DNA of 19,288 nt, from the NCBI GenBank assembly GCA_900754515.1, contig CAAEDD010000026.1:1-19288 (forward strand). The letters run 5' to 3'. Position numbers and translations under genes: made by a program. This document shows positions 6,852 through 13,613 of the stretch, in pieces (within the stretch, counting starts at the first letter, position 1; every line of letters starts with the position of its first letter). Below the pieces are notes generated by a model. That model did no database searches and was not told the DNA's origin. It saw only the letters and a list, made by a program, of their open reading frames with translations. The stretch comes from an uncultured Oscillospiraceae bacterium. Its GTDB lineage: Bacteria > Bacillota > Clostridia > Oscillospirales > Oscillospiraceae.

Positions 6852-6904
6852 AAAAAACCTCCGCTCTCATGTTCTCGTTTGTACGAGTTTATGAGCAGCG
6901 GAGG
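6852..6904 (-). terminator. nif3 terminator that contains the spoIVA RBS
   Basis: Read on the minus strand, CCTCCGCTGCTCAT (6904-6891) pairs with ATGAGAGCGGAGG (6870-6858) with one bulged base. An inner helix pairs CTCGT (6887-6883) with ACGAG (6878-6874) around a 4-base loop. Six T (6857-6852) run straight into the spoIVA ATG. The 3' arm includes GGAGG, the spoIVA Shine-Dalgarno. Transcripts coming from trmK-nif3 should therefore end here or, if they pass, have the RBS paired. Confidence 0.85.
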
Positions 6905-6915
6905 TGGTTTATGAC
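6886..6915 (-). promoter_or_regulatory. Sigma-E-like promoter of spoIVA
   Basis: On the minus strand GTCATAAA (6915-6908) and CATAAACT (6893-6886) are separated by exactly 14 bases. They approximate the Bacillus sigma-E elements (an ATA-centred -35 and CATACA-T at -10). Initiation would fall near 6880, inside the loop of the terminator hairpin. The transcript would then lack the 5' arm and leave the spoIVA RBS free. This is inferred from sequence only. Confidence 0.65.
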
Positions 6916-6922
6916 AAGCATC

Positions 6923-7681
6923 TCAGGCAAAGGATATGATCTGCCGATGCGATTTTGAGACAATAAAGAGCACATCATTAATGCTCTCTCTAAGTTTGTC
7001 AGCCAAAGCAGGGATGACCAAATTCTCGGTACAGAAGTGATCGCCATCAATAAGGTTGATTCCCAGTTCTGCGGCCTGAAGGAACTGGTGGTATTTTATA
7101 TCGGCAGTGAGATAAGTGTCACAGCCCAGTCTGAAAGCCGTTTCCACGCTGTCACCGCCTGAGCCTCCCATGACGGCCAGCTTCTTTACAGGCTTGCCGC
7201 TGTTATAATAGCGCAGACCATTGGTTTTTAGAACTTCCTTGCACAGAGCCAAAAAGCTTTCCATGCCCATAGCCTCCGGCATTGTTCCTATTCGTCCGCA
7301 ATTCTGTTCGTCCAAGGGGGCGTCCACTGAAGCTCCAAGGGCAGCTATCAATACGTCGTTTACTCCGCCCTTGGCAATATCAAGGTTCGTATGCATGGAG
7401 ATAACGGATATGTTGTTGGCAGCCAATTTCAGCAGTTTTTCATCTGTGACGGATTTCAGAGGGCTGAATATAAGTGGATGATGGGAAACTATAAGCTCAG
7501 CTCCGAGTTCGATTGCCTCGTCTATGACAGCAGGCGTGATATCCAGGGCCAGCAGTACTTTGCTTACCTCTGCATATTCCCGGCCAAATAAAAAGCCTGA
7601 ATTATCAAATCCCATTTGCAGCTCCAGAGGCGCAAGCAAACACAGCTCACTGAAAATTTTTCTTACTGTCTCCATACTCAT
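6923..7681 (-). CDS. Nif3-like dinuclear metal-centre protein (YqfO family)
   Basis: This member of the NIF3/DUF34 family binds two metal ions in a toroidal hexamer; the physiological reaction remains debated, with GTP cyclohydrolase-like and metal-insertion proposals. Metal-binding motifs are visible: the His pair in SHHPLIF, His and Asp in MHTNLD, and GDHFCTE near the C-terminus with the usual His and Glu. At 252 aa it is the short form, without the PII-like insertion domain found in Bacillus YqfO. The ATG overlaps the trmK stop by ATGA, and trmK-nif3 pairing is widely conserved in Firmicutes. A strong terminator follows 19 bases after its stop. Confidence 0.93.
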   Translation of the reverse strand: MSMETVRKIFSELCLLAPLELQMGFDNSGFLFGREYAEVSKVLLALDITPAVIDEAIELGAELIVSHHPLIFSPLKSVTDEKLLKLAANNISVISMHTNLDIAKGGVNDVLIAALGASVDAPLDEQNCGRIGTMPEAMGMESFLALCKEVLKTNGLRYYNSGKPVKKLAVMGGSGGDSVETAFRLGCDTYLTADIKYHQFLQAAELGINLIDGDHFCTENLVIPALADKLRESINDVLFIVSKSHRQIISFA

Positions 7682-8352
7682 CCCATCCTTTTCATTTCGC
7701 TGAGGATCTGTCTATAAAGATCAAGGGCAGGCGGTTGTTTGCCGGAGCTATTCTTTTCCATTCCGTCAATTGCCGATTCAAAGCGCTTTATTTGTTTTTG
7801 CCGTTGCATTCCATAAAGCTCGGGATCCATACATAAGTCTTTTTTCCCGATAAACAGTTCTGCATCGTTCAGTCTTGTCACACCACCGAATCTGGCTACT
7901 ATCCTCTGATATATAGTACCACCCTCTAAAATGAGATCTTCGGTACAAATTTCAAATTCGTTATTAACCAGCCAGTATCTGAGAACTTCGCTTTTGGTCA
8001 TAGGCTGTAGAATAAGCTTATAGTGCCTATCCATGCACCACTCGGCTCTGTCCAAAATGCGGCAGATAAGTTCTCCACCCATACCGGCTATAACTATAGT
8101 GTCAACAGATTCCGGATCACAGTTATCCAGACCATCACACAGCTGGAACTGTATCTTGTTTAAAACGCCTGCTTCCCTGGCTGTATCCATGGCTCTTTTC
8201 AATGGTGCGGCATTGATGTCCGAGGCGATAATATTGCCCTTGTACCCGTGGGTCGCCATCCATACAGGGAAATATCCGTGGTCTGTCCCCACGTCTATTA
8301 CTCCCCTGCCGGCTTCCATATATTTGGCGATTGAGTGCATTCTTTTATTCAT
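7678..8352 (-). CDS. trmK: tRNA (adenine(22)-N(1))-methyltransferase TrmK
   Basis: TrmK makes m1A22 in bacterial tRNA using S-adenosylmethionine. The 224 aa hold the Rossmann-type SAM motif VIDVGTDHGYFPVWMA, the acidic ASDIN that contacts the SAM ribose, CDGLD, and the TrmK hallmark IAGMGGELI, followed by LILQPMTKSEVLRYWL. The C-terminal portion is helical (KQKIRFESAIDGM-like), as in the family. CAGGAGA is 7 to 10 bases before the ATG. An intrinsic terminator or attenuator (8364-8397) lies immediately upstream, and no clear separate promoter is seen between it and the start. Expression may therefore depend on read-through of that hairpin or on a promoter that I cannot recognise. Confidence 0.95.
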   Translation of the reverse strand: MNKRMHSIAKYMEAGRGVIDVGTDHGYFPVWMATHGYKGNIIASDINAAPLKRAMDTAREAGVLNKIQFQLCDGLDNCDPESVDTIVIAGMGGELICRILDRAEWCMDRHYKLILQPMTKSEVLRYWLVNNEFEICTEDLILEGGTIYQRIVARFGGVTRLNDAELFIGKKDLCMDPELYGMQRQKQIKRFESAIDGMEKNSSGKQPPALDLYRQILSEMKRMG

Positions 8353-8363
8353 GCAAGTCTCCT

Positions 8364-8397
8364 GAAAAATCTAAAGCCGGAGCTAGTCCGGCTTTAG
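8364..8397 (-). terminator. Terminator/attenuator between the DUF1858 gene and trmK
   Basis: CTAAAGCCGGA (8371-8381) and TCCGGCTTTAG (8387-8397) form an 11-bp perfect stem with a 5-base loop. On the minus strand it is followed by ATTTTTC. It starts 9 bases after the DUF1858 stop and ends just before the trmK Shine-Dalgarno. Confidence 0.82.
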
Positions 8398-8405
8398 GTG
8401 TTTTG

Positions 8406-8606
8406 TCAAGCGGTTTCAAGGAATGCTTTAAGGTAGACCAGAAATTCATCCGGATCCACGCCATGAGCGGCGCAGGCCTGTTCCAGGGTTTCACCGCTGG
8501 CCAGGGCACAACCCATGCAGTGCATACCGATCTCCATAAATGCAGGCATAGCCTGGGGACAATTTTCCACTATTTCAGCAATAAGGGTATCTCTGGTAAT
8601 TTCCAT
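8406..8606 (-). CDS. DUF1858 domain protein (hybrid-cluster-associated redox disulfide type)
   Basis: This 66-aa single-domain protein has the DUF1858 pattern: a helical start ITRDTLIAEIVENCPQAMPAFMEIG, the central HCMGCALASGETLEQACAAHGVD with the CxxC pair, and a short final helix. Such proteins are suspected to act as disulfide redox partners or [2Fe-2S]-type scaffolds in anaerobes, but no reaction is proven. I chose the ATG at 8606 because GGAG stands 7 bases upstream; an ATG four codons earlier (8618) has no RBS. It is flanked by terminators on both sides and looks monocistronic, apart from possible read-through into trmK. Confidence 0.85.
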   Translation of the reverse strand: MEITRDTLIAEIVENCPQAMPAFMEIGMHCMGCALASGETLEQACAAHGVDPDEFLVYLKAFLETA

Positions 8607-8621
8607 TGCGTTCTCCATTCT

Positions 8622-8660
8622 GCCGCTTAAAACATTCTACAGCGAAAACCCACAAGCGGC
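8622..8660. repeat. Inverted repeat upstream of the DUF1858 gene
   Basis: GCCGCTT (8622-8628) is repeated inverted as AAGCGGC (8654-8660). It lies in the presumed promoter region of the DUF1858 gene, with a -10-like TAGAAT on the minus strand between the arms. It may be an operator or leader hairpin; no matching -35 was found. Confidence 0.35.
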
Positions 8661-8678
8661 AGTGGGGAGCTGAAGGTG

Positions 8679-8719
8679 TATAAAAGATTAAAGGGACACC
8701 CAAAGTGCCCCTTTAATCT
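8679..8719 (-). terminator. Terminator after the zinc-ribbon gene
   Basis: AGATTAAAGGG (8685-8695) pairs with CCCTTTAATCT (8709-8719), with an inner CAC/GTG extension and a 5-base loop. The minus-strand tail is TTTTATA. It begins 10 bases past the zinc-ribbon stop. Confidence 0.85.
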
Positions 8720-8729
8720 GGTCAGGCGA

Positions 8730-9008
8730 TCAGGCCTGCTCTCTCATCTTTGCAAAGCACTCGCTGCAGTAGACGGGACGGTCAGACTTGGGCTCGAAGG
8801 GAACCTTTGCCTCGCCGCCGCAAGCAGCGCAGACAGCGGTAAAGTACTCGCGGGGACCACGGGCAGCGTTCTTGCGTGCGTCGCGGCATGCCTTGCAGCG
8901 CTGGGGCTCGTTCTGGAATCCGCGCTCTGCGTAGAACTCCTGCTCACCGGCGGTAAACACAAACTCTTTACCACACTCTTTGCAAACTAAGGTCTTGTCT
9001 TCGTACAT
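8730..9008 (-). CDS. CxxC-x17-CxxC zinc-ribbon protein
   Basis: This 92-aa protein has two tandem zinc-ribbon-like modules. The first uses Cys9/Cys12 and Cys38/Cys41, with FTAGEQEFYAERGFQNEP between. The second uses Cys60/Cys63 and Cys81/Cys84, exactly 17 residues apart, with VPFEPKSDRPVYC. It matches a small family common in Clostridia and other anaerobes, of unknown function; RNA or ribosome binding is a guess from the fold and basic character. The coding sequence is visibly richer in G+C and more restricted in codon choice than its neighbours, as in highly expressed genes. GAGAGGA lies upstream of the ATG. It sits 48 bases after the sigma-H-like gene with no obvious promoter, so it may be co-transcribed. 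Confidence 0.85.
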   Translation of the reverse strand: MYEDKTLVCKECGKEFVFTAGEQEFYAERGFQNEPQRCKACRDARKNAARGPREYFTAVCAACGGEAKVPFEPKSDRPVYCSECFAKMREQA

Positions 9009-9056
9009 TTTGAATCCTCTCTTTTGATAAATGTGCCTGTCGGCTTTTATTTGCGT

Positions 9057-9674
9057 TCAGCTCTTGCTGATATCGCCTAAACTTGGATTCCGCGCCAGCT
9101 TGCGCCTTATTCTCTGTACCGCATTATCCACTGCTTTCGGATCCTTATTAAGACGCTGGCCAATCTCCCTATAGGAGAGACCGTCCAAGTAAAGATCCAG
9201 AACTCTGTTTTCAAAGGTGGATAGGCACTGGGAAAAGGCCGTATAAAGTTCTTCCTTGCTCTCTCTGGCCAGAACTAATTCTTCCGGGCTACGCCGGAAA
9301 ACCTCAGGAACAGCCGACAATTGGGCACGGTGGTCTTCCGAGAGTTGCTCAAACGAGACACCGTCATTGAGCGGGAAATGCTTCAAACGGGATGCGGATT
9401 TGATTGCGGAATACAACCGCATTCTTATACAATGTTCTGCAAAGGTCTTAAAGGAAGTTTCACATTCAGACGAATACTGTCTTATGGCTGACACCAATCC
9501 AAAAGTTCCTTCCTGAATAAGGTCTTCACTGTCACCACCGGCGAGAAACAAGGGCCTTGCGCAGGCACGTACCAGATACATATATCTGGCGGCCAAAATC
9601 TCCTCTGCTTCCCTGTCGCCTGTGACGGCAATACTTTGCAGGTCAATGTCGCTTAAATTTGTATAATCTATCAT
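9057..9674 (-). CDS. sigH: Sigma-H-like (SpoIIAC/Spo0H class) RNA polymerase sigma factor
   Basis: This 205-aa sigma-70 family factor most resembles sporulation sigma-H. Region 2 is clear in EEILAARYMYLVRACARPLF, EDLIQEGTFGLVSAIRQY and the promoter-melting stretch FAEHCIRMRLYSAIKSASR, followed by KHFPLN, as in sigma-H. Region 4 follows with LSTFENRVLDLYLDGLSYRE and DPKAVDNAVQRIRRKL. I chose the ATG at 9674 because the only earlier candidate, TTG at 9713, lies upstream of the expected transcription start of the promoter at 9705-9732. The RBS is weak. Unlike Bacillus sigH it is not beside rlmB/yacP or secE/nusG, so this may be a relocated orthologue or a paralogue. Confidence 0.82.
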   Translation of the reverse strand: MIDYTNLSDIDLQSIAVTGDREAEEILAARYMYLVRACARPLFLAGGDSEDLIQEGTFGLVSAIRQYSSECETSFKTFAEHCIRMRLYSAIKSASRLKHFPLNDGVSFEQLSEDHRAQLSAVPEVFRRSPEELVLARESKEELYTAFSQCLSTFENRVLDLYLDGLSYREIGQRLNKDPKAVDNAVQRIRRKLARNPSLGDISKS

Positions 9675-9704
9675 AGCTACATACTTAACAAATTTACACG
9701 TTAT

Positions 9705-9732
9705 ATTATACAACAGCTTTGTATAAAGTCAA
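9705..9732 (-). promoter_or_regulatory. Promoter of the sigma-H-like gene
   Basis: On the minus strand TTGACT (9732-9727) and TATAAT (9710-9705) are 16 bases apart. Initiation near 9698 leaves a leader of about 24 bases and rules out the TTG at 9713 as a start codon for this transcript. Confidence 0.8.
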
Positions 9733-9763
9733 TAGCTTTTTATTCATTAGTCCCACAAAATTA

Positions 9764-10804
9764 TCAAATATCCATCTGCTGCTGGCCCATGTACTCCAAG
9801 CCAAGGTGCTCATAGGCTTTTTTAGTGACACAGCGGCCTCTTGGCGTGCGTGTCAGAAAACCTTGCTGAAGCAGATAAGGTTCATATACGTCCTCAAGAG
9901 TAACTGCCTCCTCGTTGATTGTTGCTGCAAGTGTTTCCAGACCCACAGGGCCGCCATTGTAAAACTCTATTATACTTTTGAGCATACGCCTGTCTAAGGC
10001 ATCCAAACCGAGCATATCTACTTCAAGACGTGAGAGGGCTTCGTCAGCAATATCTCTGGTTATAAGTCCGTCGGCTTTTACCTGGGCAAAGTCTCTCACC
10101 CTTCGCAGCATGCGGTTTGCTATTCTTGGCGTCCCTCTGGACCGGGCAGCTATTTCAGCAGCACCTTCCGGCAGTATTTCCACTCCGAGAATTCCGGCAG
10201 ACCGCATAACGATTCGCTGCAATTCTTCAGGGCTGTACAGTTCAAGACGGAGAGAGACACCGAATCTGTCCCTGAGAGGGGCTGTAAGCTGGCCTGAGCG
10301 AGTGGTGGCTCCTATGAGTGTAAAGTGAGGCAGATCCAAATGCAGAGAGTTTGCAGACGGGCCCTTACCCAGAATAATGTCTATGGCGTAGTCTTCCATA
10401 GCGGGATAGAGTATTTCCTCGTAGGCACGGTTAAGCCTGTGTATCTCATCCACAAAGAGAATGTCACCCTCGTTGAGATTGGTGAGCATTGCAACCAGGT
10501 CGCCGGGTTTTTCAATTGCAGGGCCAGAGGTTATACGCATATTTACACCCATTTCATTAGCGATAACAGCTGCAAGAGTGGTTTTCCCAAGACCCGGGGG
10601 GCCGTGGAGCAGCACATGATCCAGAGATTCCCCTCGCATTTTTGCGGCGTTTATGAAGACTTCCAGGTTGTCCTTTGCCTTCTTTTGCCCGATATATTCC
10701 CGGAGAGTTTTTGGGCGCAGTGAGCCCTCATTTCCGTCTTCAGGAAGGCTGGCGGTCGTGGTTATCATTTCCTCATTGACTTCGTCAGAAAAACTGATGC
10801 TCAT
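9764..10804 (-). CDS. ruvB: Holliday junction DNA helicase RuvB
   Basis: RuvB is the AAA+ motor that drives branch migration of Holliday junctions together with RuvA. The 346 aa are complete. The RuvB N-terminus SLRPKTLREYIGQKKAKDNL is followed by Walker A GPPGLGKT at 68-75, Walker B with VDEIHRLNR, sensor 1 GATTRSG, the arginine-finger region PLRDRFG, and the C-terminal winged helix ending in TPRGRCVTKKAYEHLGL, which binds DNA. It starts 9 bases after ruvA, in the order ruvC-ruvA-ruvB. No convincing terminator lies between it and the sigma-H-like gene. Confidence 0.98.
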   Translation of the reverse strand: MSISFSDEVNEEMITTTASLPEDGNEGSLRPKTLREYIGQKKAKDNLEVFINAAKMRGESLDHVLLHGPPGLGKTTLAAVIANEMGVNMRITSGPAIEKPGDLVAMLTNLNEGDILFVDEIHRLNRAYEEILYPAMEDYAIDIILGKGPSANSLHLDLPHFTLIGATTRSGQLTAPLRDRFGVSLRLELYSPEELQRIVMRSAGILGVEILPEGAAEIAARSRGTPRIANRMLRRVRDFAQVKADGLITRDIADEALSRLEVDMLGLDALDRRMLKSIIEFYNGGPVGLETLAATINEEAVTLEDVYEPYLLQQGFLTRTPRGRCVTKKAYEHLGLEYMGQQQMDI

Positions 10805-10813
10805 TTAACACTC

Positions 10814-11413
10814 CTATTTTACCATCTGTTTGAGCACCGCTTTAATTATCTCCTCGGCGCTCATACCTGAAGGATCGATTCTCTTTAATGCCGGCGCTAT
10901 TTCGGCACTGCTGTATCCCAATACGCTCAAGGCAGCCATGGCATCAGCCATGGTGCTGTCATGGACGGCGGAGGGAATTGCTGTCGGGAGCTGTATTTCC
11001 TGGAGTGAGCTGTCCTTACTCATTTTGTCCTTTAGCTCCAGTATGACTCGCTGTGCTATCTTCTTGCCCACACCCGGGGCAACGGTCAGGGCTTTTACAT
11101 CGTCGTTCATCACAGCAAGGGCAAGTGTCTCCGGCGTACTATAGGATAGGATAGAGAGAGCGGCTTTGGGGCCAATACCTGAAACTGATACCAGCATATC
11201 AAAGCAGCGTTTTTCGCTTTTAGTGTAGAAGCCGAATAGGTCAAAATTATTTTCACCTATGGACTCGGCAACATAGAGCTTTACCTTATCGCCCAGATGT
11301 ATATTGGAAACCGTATTAAGCGTAACACTGAGGGCATAGCCCACGCCTCCACAATCCAGAACCACCAGAGCCGGCTCCAGTTCCGTGACAATACCCTCTA
11401 TATGGTAGAACAT
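10814..11413 (-). CDS. ruvA: Holliday junction DNA helicase subunit RuvA
   Basis: RuvA tetramers bind the four-way junction and load RuvB. The 199 aa fit the family: an OB-fold start MFYHIEGIVTELEPALVVLD, helix-hairpin-helix motifs LVSVSGIGPKAALSIL and LTVAPGVGKKIAQRVILELK, and a C-terminal UBA-like domain MADAMAALSVLGYSSAEIAPAL that contacts RuvB. I chose the ATG at 11413 (MFYHIEG), the family's normal start, with GAGGGG upstream; the frame is open for another 17 codons, but these lie within ruvC. It overlaps the end of ruvC by 16 bases, so translation is probably coupled. Confidence 0.96.
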   Translation of the reverse strand: MFYHIEGIVTELEPALVVLDCGGVGYALSVTLNTVSNIHLGDKVKLYVAESIGENNFDLFGFYTKSEKRCFDMLVSVSGIGPKAALSILSYSTPETLALAVMNDDVKALTVAPGVGKKIAQRVILELKDKMSKDSSLQEIQLPTAIPSAVHDSTMADAMAALSVLGYSSAEIAPALKRIDPSGMSAEEIIKAVLKQMVK

Positions 11414-11910
11414 TCTTCGTTTTCCCCTCTGTAAAGTAATGATGTAGAGCTCCTGGCATGGCACAAAGCCAACGCCACAGCATCAGCCGCGTCATCAGGT
11501 TTAGGTGGATTTGAAAGCCCACATATGCGTTTAACCATATCCATGACCTGAGCCTTTTCTGCCCGGCCATATCCCACTACAGACTGTTTGACCTGTAAGG
11601 GCGTGTATTCATATACCTTGACACCGGCCTTGCGGCAGGCCAGGAGTATTACACCTCTTCCGTGGGCAACAGCAATACCGGTGGTGAGATTGGTATTAAA
11701 AAACAGCTCTTCTATTGATACTGCGTCGGGATGGAAGAGTTCTATAAGCTGGAGGATATCGTCGTATATCTGTTCCAGTCTGCTGGACAGGCTTGTATGT
11801 GCAGGAGTAGTAACGACCCCACAATTTATAAGTTTATGGCTGTTCTTATCAGAATCTACCACTCCAAAGCCTATTGTGGCAATCCCTGGGTCTATACCCA
11901 AAACTCGCAT
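11398..11910 (-). CDS. ruvC: Crossover junction endodeoxyribonuclease RuvC
   Basis: RuvC resolves Holliday junctions by paired nicks. The 170 aa show the RNase H-like fold with the acidic active site: Asp7 in RVLGIDPG, Glu in VSIEELFF, and the Asp pair in KPDDAADAVALALCH. It heads the ruvCAB operon, and GGGATG precedes the ATG. In many Firmicutes yebC lies upstream; here a MocR regulator does instead, ending 54 bases before. Confidence 0.97.
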   Translation of the reverse strand: MRVLGIDPGIATIGFGVVDSDKNSHKLINCGVVTTPAHTSLSSRLEQIYDDILQLIELFHPDAVSIEELFFNTNLTTGIAVAHGRGVILLACRKAGVKVYEYTPLQVKQSVVGYGRAEKAQVMDMVKRICGLSNPPKPDDAADAVALALCHARSSTSLLYRGENEECSTI

Positions 11911-11929
11911 TTAATCACATCCCGCAGGA

Positions 11930-11958
11930 ATTTTATCATAATTTTGCCTTTATAGCAA
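11930..11958 (-). promoter_or_regulatory. Probable promoter of ruvCAB
   Basis: On the minus strand TTGCTA (11958-11953) and TAAAAT (11935-11930) are separated by 17 bases, between the MocR-type stop codon and the ruvC ATG. No LexA-type box is apparent. Confidence 0.55.
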
Positions 11959-11964
11959 CACCCA

Positions 11965-13353
11965 TCAAAGCCAGGCACGCTCCAGAGCAGATATTCCACG
12001 ACTTATCTCCTGTGTGCTCATACCTGAGTATCCGACAATAATTCGTCCCTCATCTTTATTTGTTCCAAATGAGTAGTATTCGGACAGACCATAAACTCTC
12101 ACGTCTTCGTCAGCGGCCATCTTTATGAGTTCTGCTTCTCTCATACCGTTTTTAGATCTCAGCAGCAGATGCATGCCCGCGTCGGCACCTTTAATATCCA
12201 GTATATTTGAGAGCGGACTATTCTTTAATGAATCGATAAAATAATTACGGCGGCTTATATACAGCTTTCTCATACGGCTGATGTGCCTTTCAAAATAACC
12301 ACGCTTTATAAATTCCGTCAGAATGAGCTGATCAAAAACCGGGACCGTACAGGCGTAAAATCCAAGCTTTTCCTCAAACCTGTCCAGAAGATCTGGAGGG
12401 ATGACCATATAGCCTATGCGCATGGACGGTGCAAGACTCTTGGTAAATGTGTTGAGATATACTACGTGACTGGAGCAGTCCAAACTTTGGAGCGTTGGTA
12501 CAGGTTTTCCGTACAGTCTGAAGTCACTGTCATAGTCGTCCTCAATTATATATCTGTCCGGAGCCGAATAGGCCCAGGACAGCATCTCGTGGCGTCTTGC
12601 CGCCGGCATTACCGTGCCCAAAGGAAAATGATGTGAGGGCGTTATGTGAGCAATCTGTATCCCTTGGGATACGAGAGAGTCCAGTCTGGCTCCGCTGCCG
12701 TCCACTTCTATCGGCAAAACACTGGTGCAATTGGCGGAGAATACCAAGTGAGTTTTCACATAACCAGGATCTTCCACTCCATAGCACATATCCCGGCCAA
12801 GAAGCTGTATCAGAAGCCCGGTTAGATATTCGCTCCCGGCCCCAACTATGATTTGCTCAGGATGTACATCCATACCCCTGTAATCTCTAAGATAATCCCC
12901 TATTGCCTGTCTGAGAGCAAGTACACCCTTACCGCTGCATGTACTCAGTAGCTCCTTCCCACCGGAACTGAGGATTTCCCGGGAAAGCTTTGCCCATACT
13001 GAAAACGGAAAAAGAGTTGTATCCACTCTGTTTGTACTAAAATCAATGGAAAATTCTCTCTTGGAATGAGCAGTACTTAAAATCGGCTTGTCTGTTTTAC
13101 GTTTCCTAAAAGCTCCAGGAAGATTCTCGGCGTAGTATCCGCTGCCTGGCTTGGAATATATGTATCCTTCTGCGGCCAAAAGTGAATAGGCAGTTTCCAC
13201 CGTCACGACGCTTATCTTGAGGTGGGCTGAAAGCATTCTTTTGGATGGTAGCTTTTCACCTGAGCAGATATTGCCCCTTTCTATCTGCTCTCTTATGTAT
13301 GTGTAAAGCTGCTCGTATAAGGGTTTATCATCGCTGAAACTAATTGTAAACAC
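11965..13353 (-). CDS. MocR/PdxR-family regulator (GntR wHTH plus aminotransferase-like domain)
   Basis: This 462-aa regulator is a fusion. Residues about 10-75 are a GntR-type winged helix (LYEQLYTYIREQIERG, GEKLPSKRMLSAHLKIS, VTVETAYSLLAAEGYIYSKP). Residues about 105-460 are a fold-type I PLP aminotransferase-like domain. The PLP site is intact, with EDDYDSDFR at 271-279 and the Schiff-base lysine Lys305 in NTFTKSLAPSMRIGY. Relatives sense PLP or an amino compound and control vitamin B6, GABA or amino-acid genes. It is divergent from the aldolase-peroxiredoxin pair, which is the likeliest target besides itself. The ligand is unknown. Confidence 0.93.
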   Translation of the reverse strand: MFTISFSDDKPLYEQLYTYIREQIERGNICSGEKLPSKRMLSAHLKISVVTVETAYSLLAAEGYIYSKPGSGYYAENLPGAFRKRKTDKPILSTAHSKREFSIDFSTNRVDTTLFPFSVWAKLSREILSSGGKELLSTCSGKGVLALRQAIGDYLRDYRGMDVHPEQIIVGAGSEYLTGLLIQLLGRDMCYGVEDPGYVKTHLVFSANCTSVLPIEVDGSGARLDSLVSQGIQIAHITPSHHFPLGTVMPAARRHEMLSWAYSAPDRYIIEDDYDSDFRLYGKPVPTLQSLDCSSHVVYLNTFTKSLAPSMRIGYMVIPPDLLDRFEEKLGFYACTVPVFDQLILTEFIKRGYFERHISRMRKLYISRRNYFIDSLKNSPLSNILDIKGADAGMHLLLRSKNGMREAELIKMAADEDVRVYGLSEYYSFGTNKDEGRIIVGYSGMSTQEISRGISALERAWL

Positions 13354-13417
13354 AAAGCACCGACCTTATAATTATCCATGAATTTCTACAGTGTAAGAAT
13401 ATCAATTATTTTAATTT

Positions 13418-13445
13418 AATATAGCACAGCTTGAAAAAAAGTCAA
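13418..13445 (-). promoter_or_regulatory. Promoter of the MocR-type gene
   Basis: On the minus strand TTGACT (13445-13440) and TATATT (13423-13418) are separated by 16 bases. A TAGCACAG motif (plus strand 13422-13429) overlaps the -10 and spacer. Confidence 0.72.
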
Positions 13446-13544
13446 TGGACGAGGATGTCGAACACTGTACTAATGAACAAATAAGCTGTATACAGTATAA
13501 TGGGGTATTGTTAAAAACGGAAAGATTTGGTATATTTAGCACAG
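13422..13544. repeat. Repeated operator-like motifs in the divergent intergenic region
   Basis: TAGCACAG occurs at 13422-13429 and again, in the same orientation, at 13537-13544, 115 bp apart (about 11 helical turns). The surrounding 16 bases agree at 12 positions. The first copy covers the MocR-gene promoter and the second immediately follows the -10 of the aldolase promoter. Between them is the perfect palindrome CTGTATACAG (13486-13495), with related halves ACACTGTA (13462-13469) and, outside, TACAGTGT (13387-13394). Binding by the MocR-type regulator is inferred. Confidence 0.5.
13508..13536 (+). promoter_or_regulatory. Probable promoter of the aldolase-peroxiredoxin pair
   Basis: TTGTTA (13508-13513) and TATATT (13531-13536) are 17 bases apart. 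A separate TATAAT at 13496-13501 has no matching -35. Confidence 0.5.
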
Positions 13545-13613
13545 TTAGTCAACTGCAGCCTAGTTGCTATACTTCTGGTTGACATTGTTTTATAAAAAAT
13601 GGGAGGCGCTTAT

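Noticed and set aside
9675..9713. TTG at 9713 as the start of the sigma factor.
   Set aside because: It lies directly upstream of the -10 element and would not be in the mRNA from that promoter.
11316..11570. Minus-strand frame of 84 codons across the ruvC/ruvA junction.
   Set aside because: It is an out-of-frame shadow of two well-supported genes and contains no family motif.
13579..13584. TTGACA just before the aldolase gene as a -35 element.
   Set aside because: A -10 at proper distance would fall on or beyond the RBS, so it cannot drive this gene.
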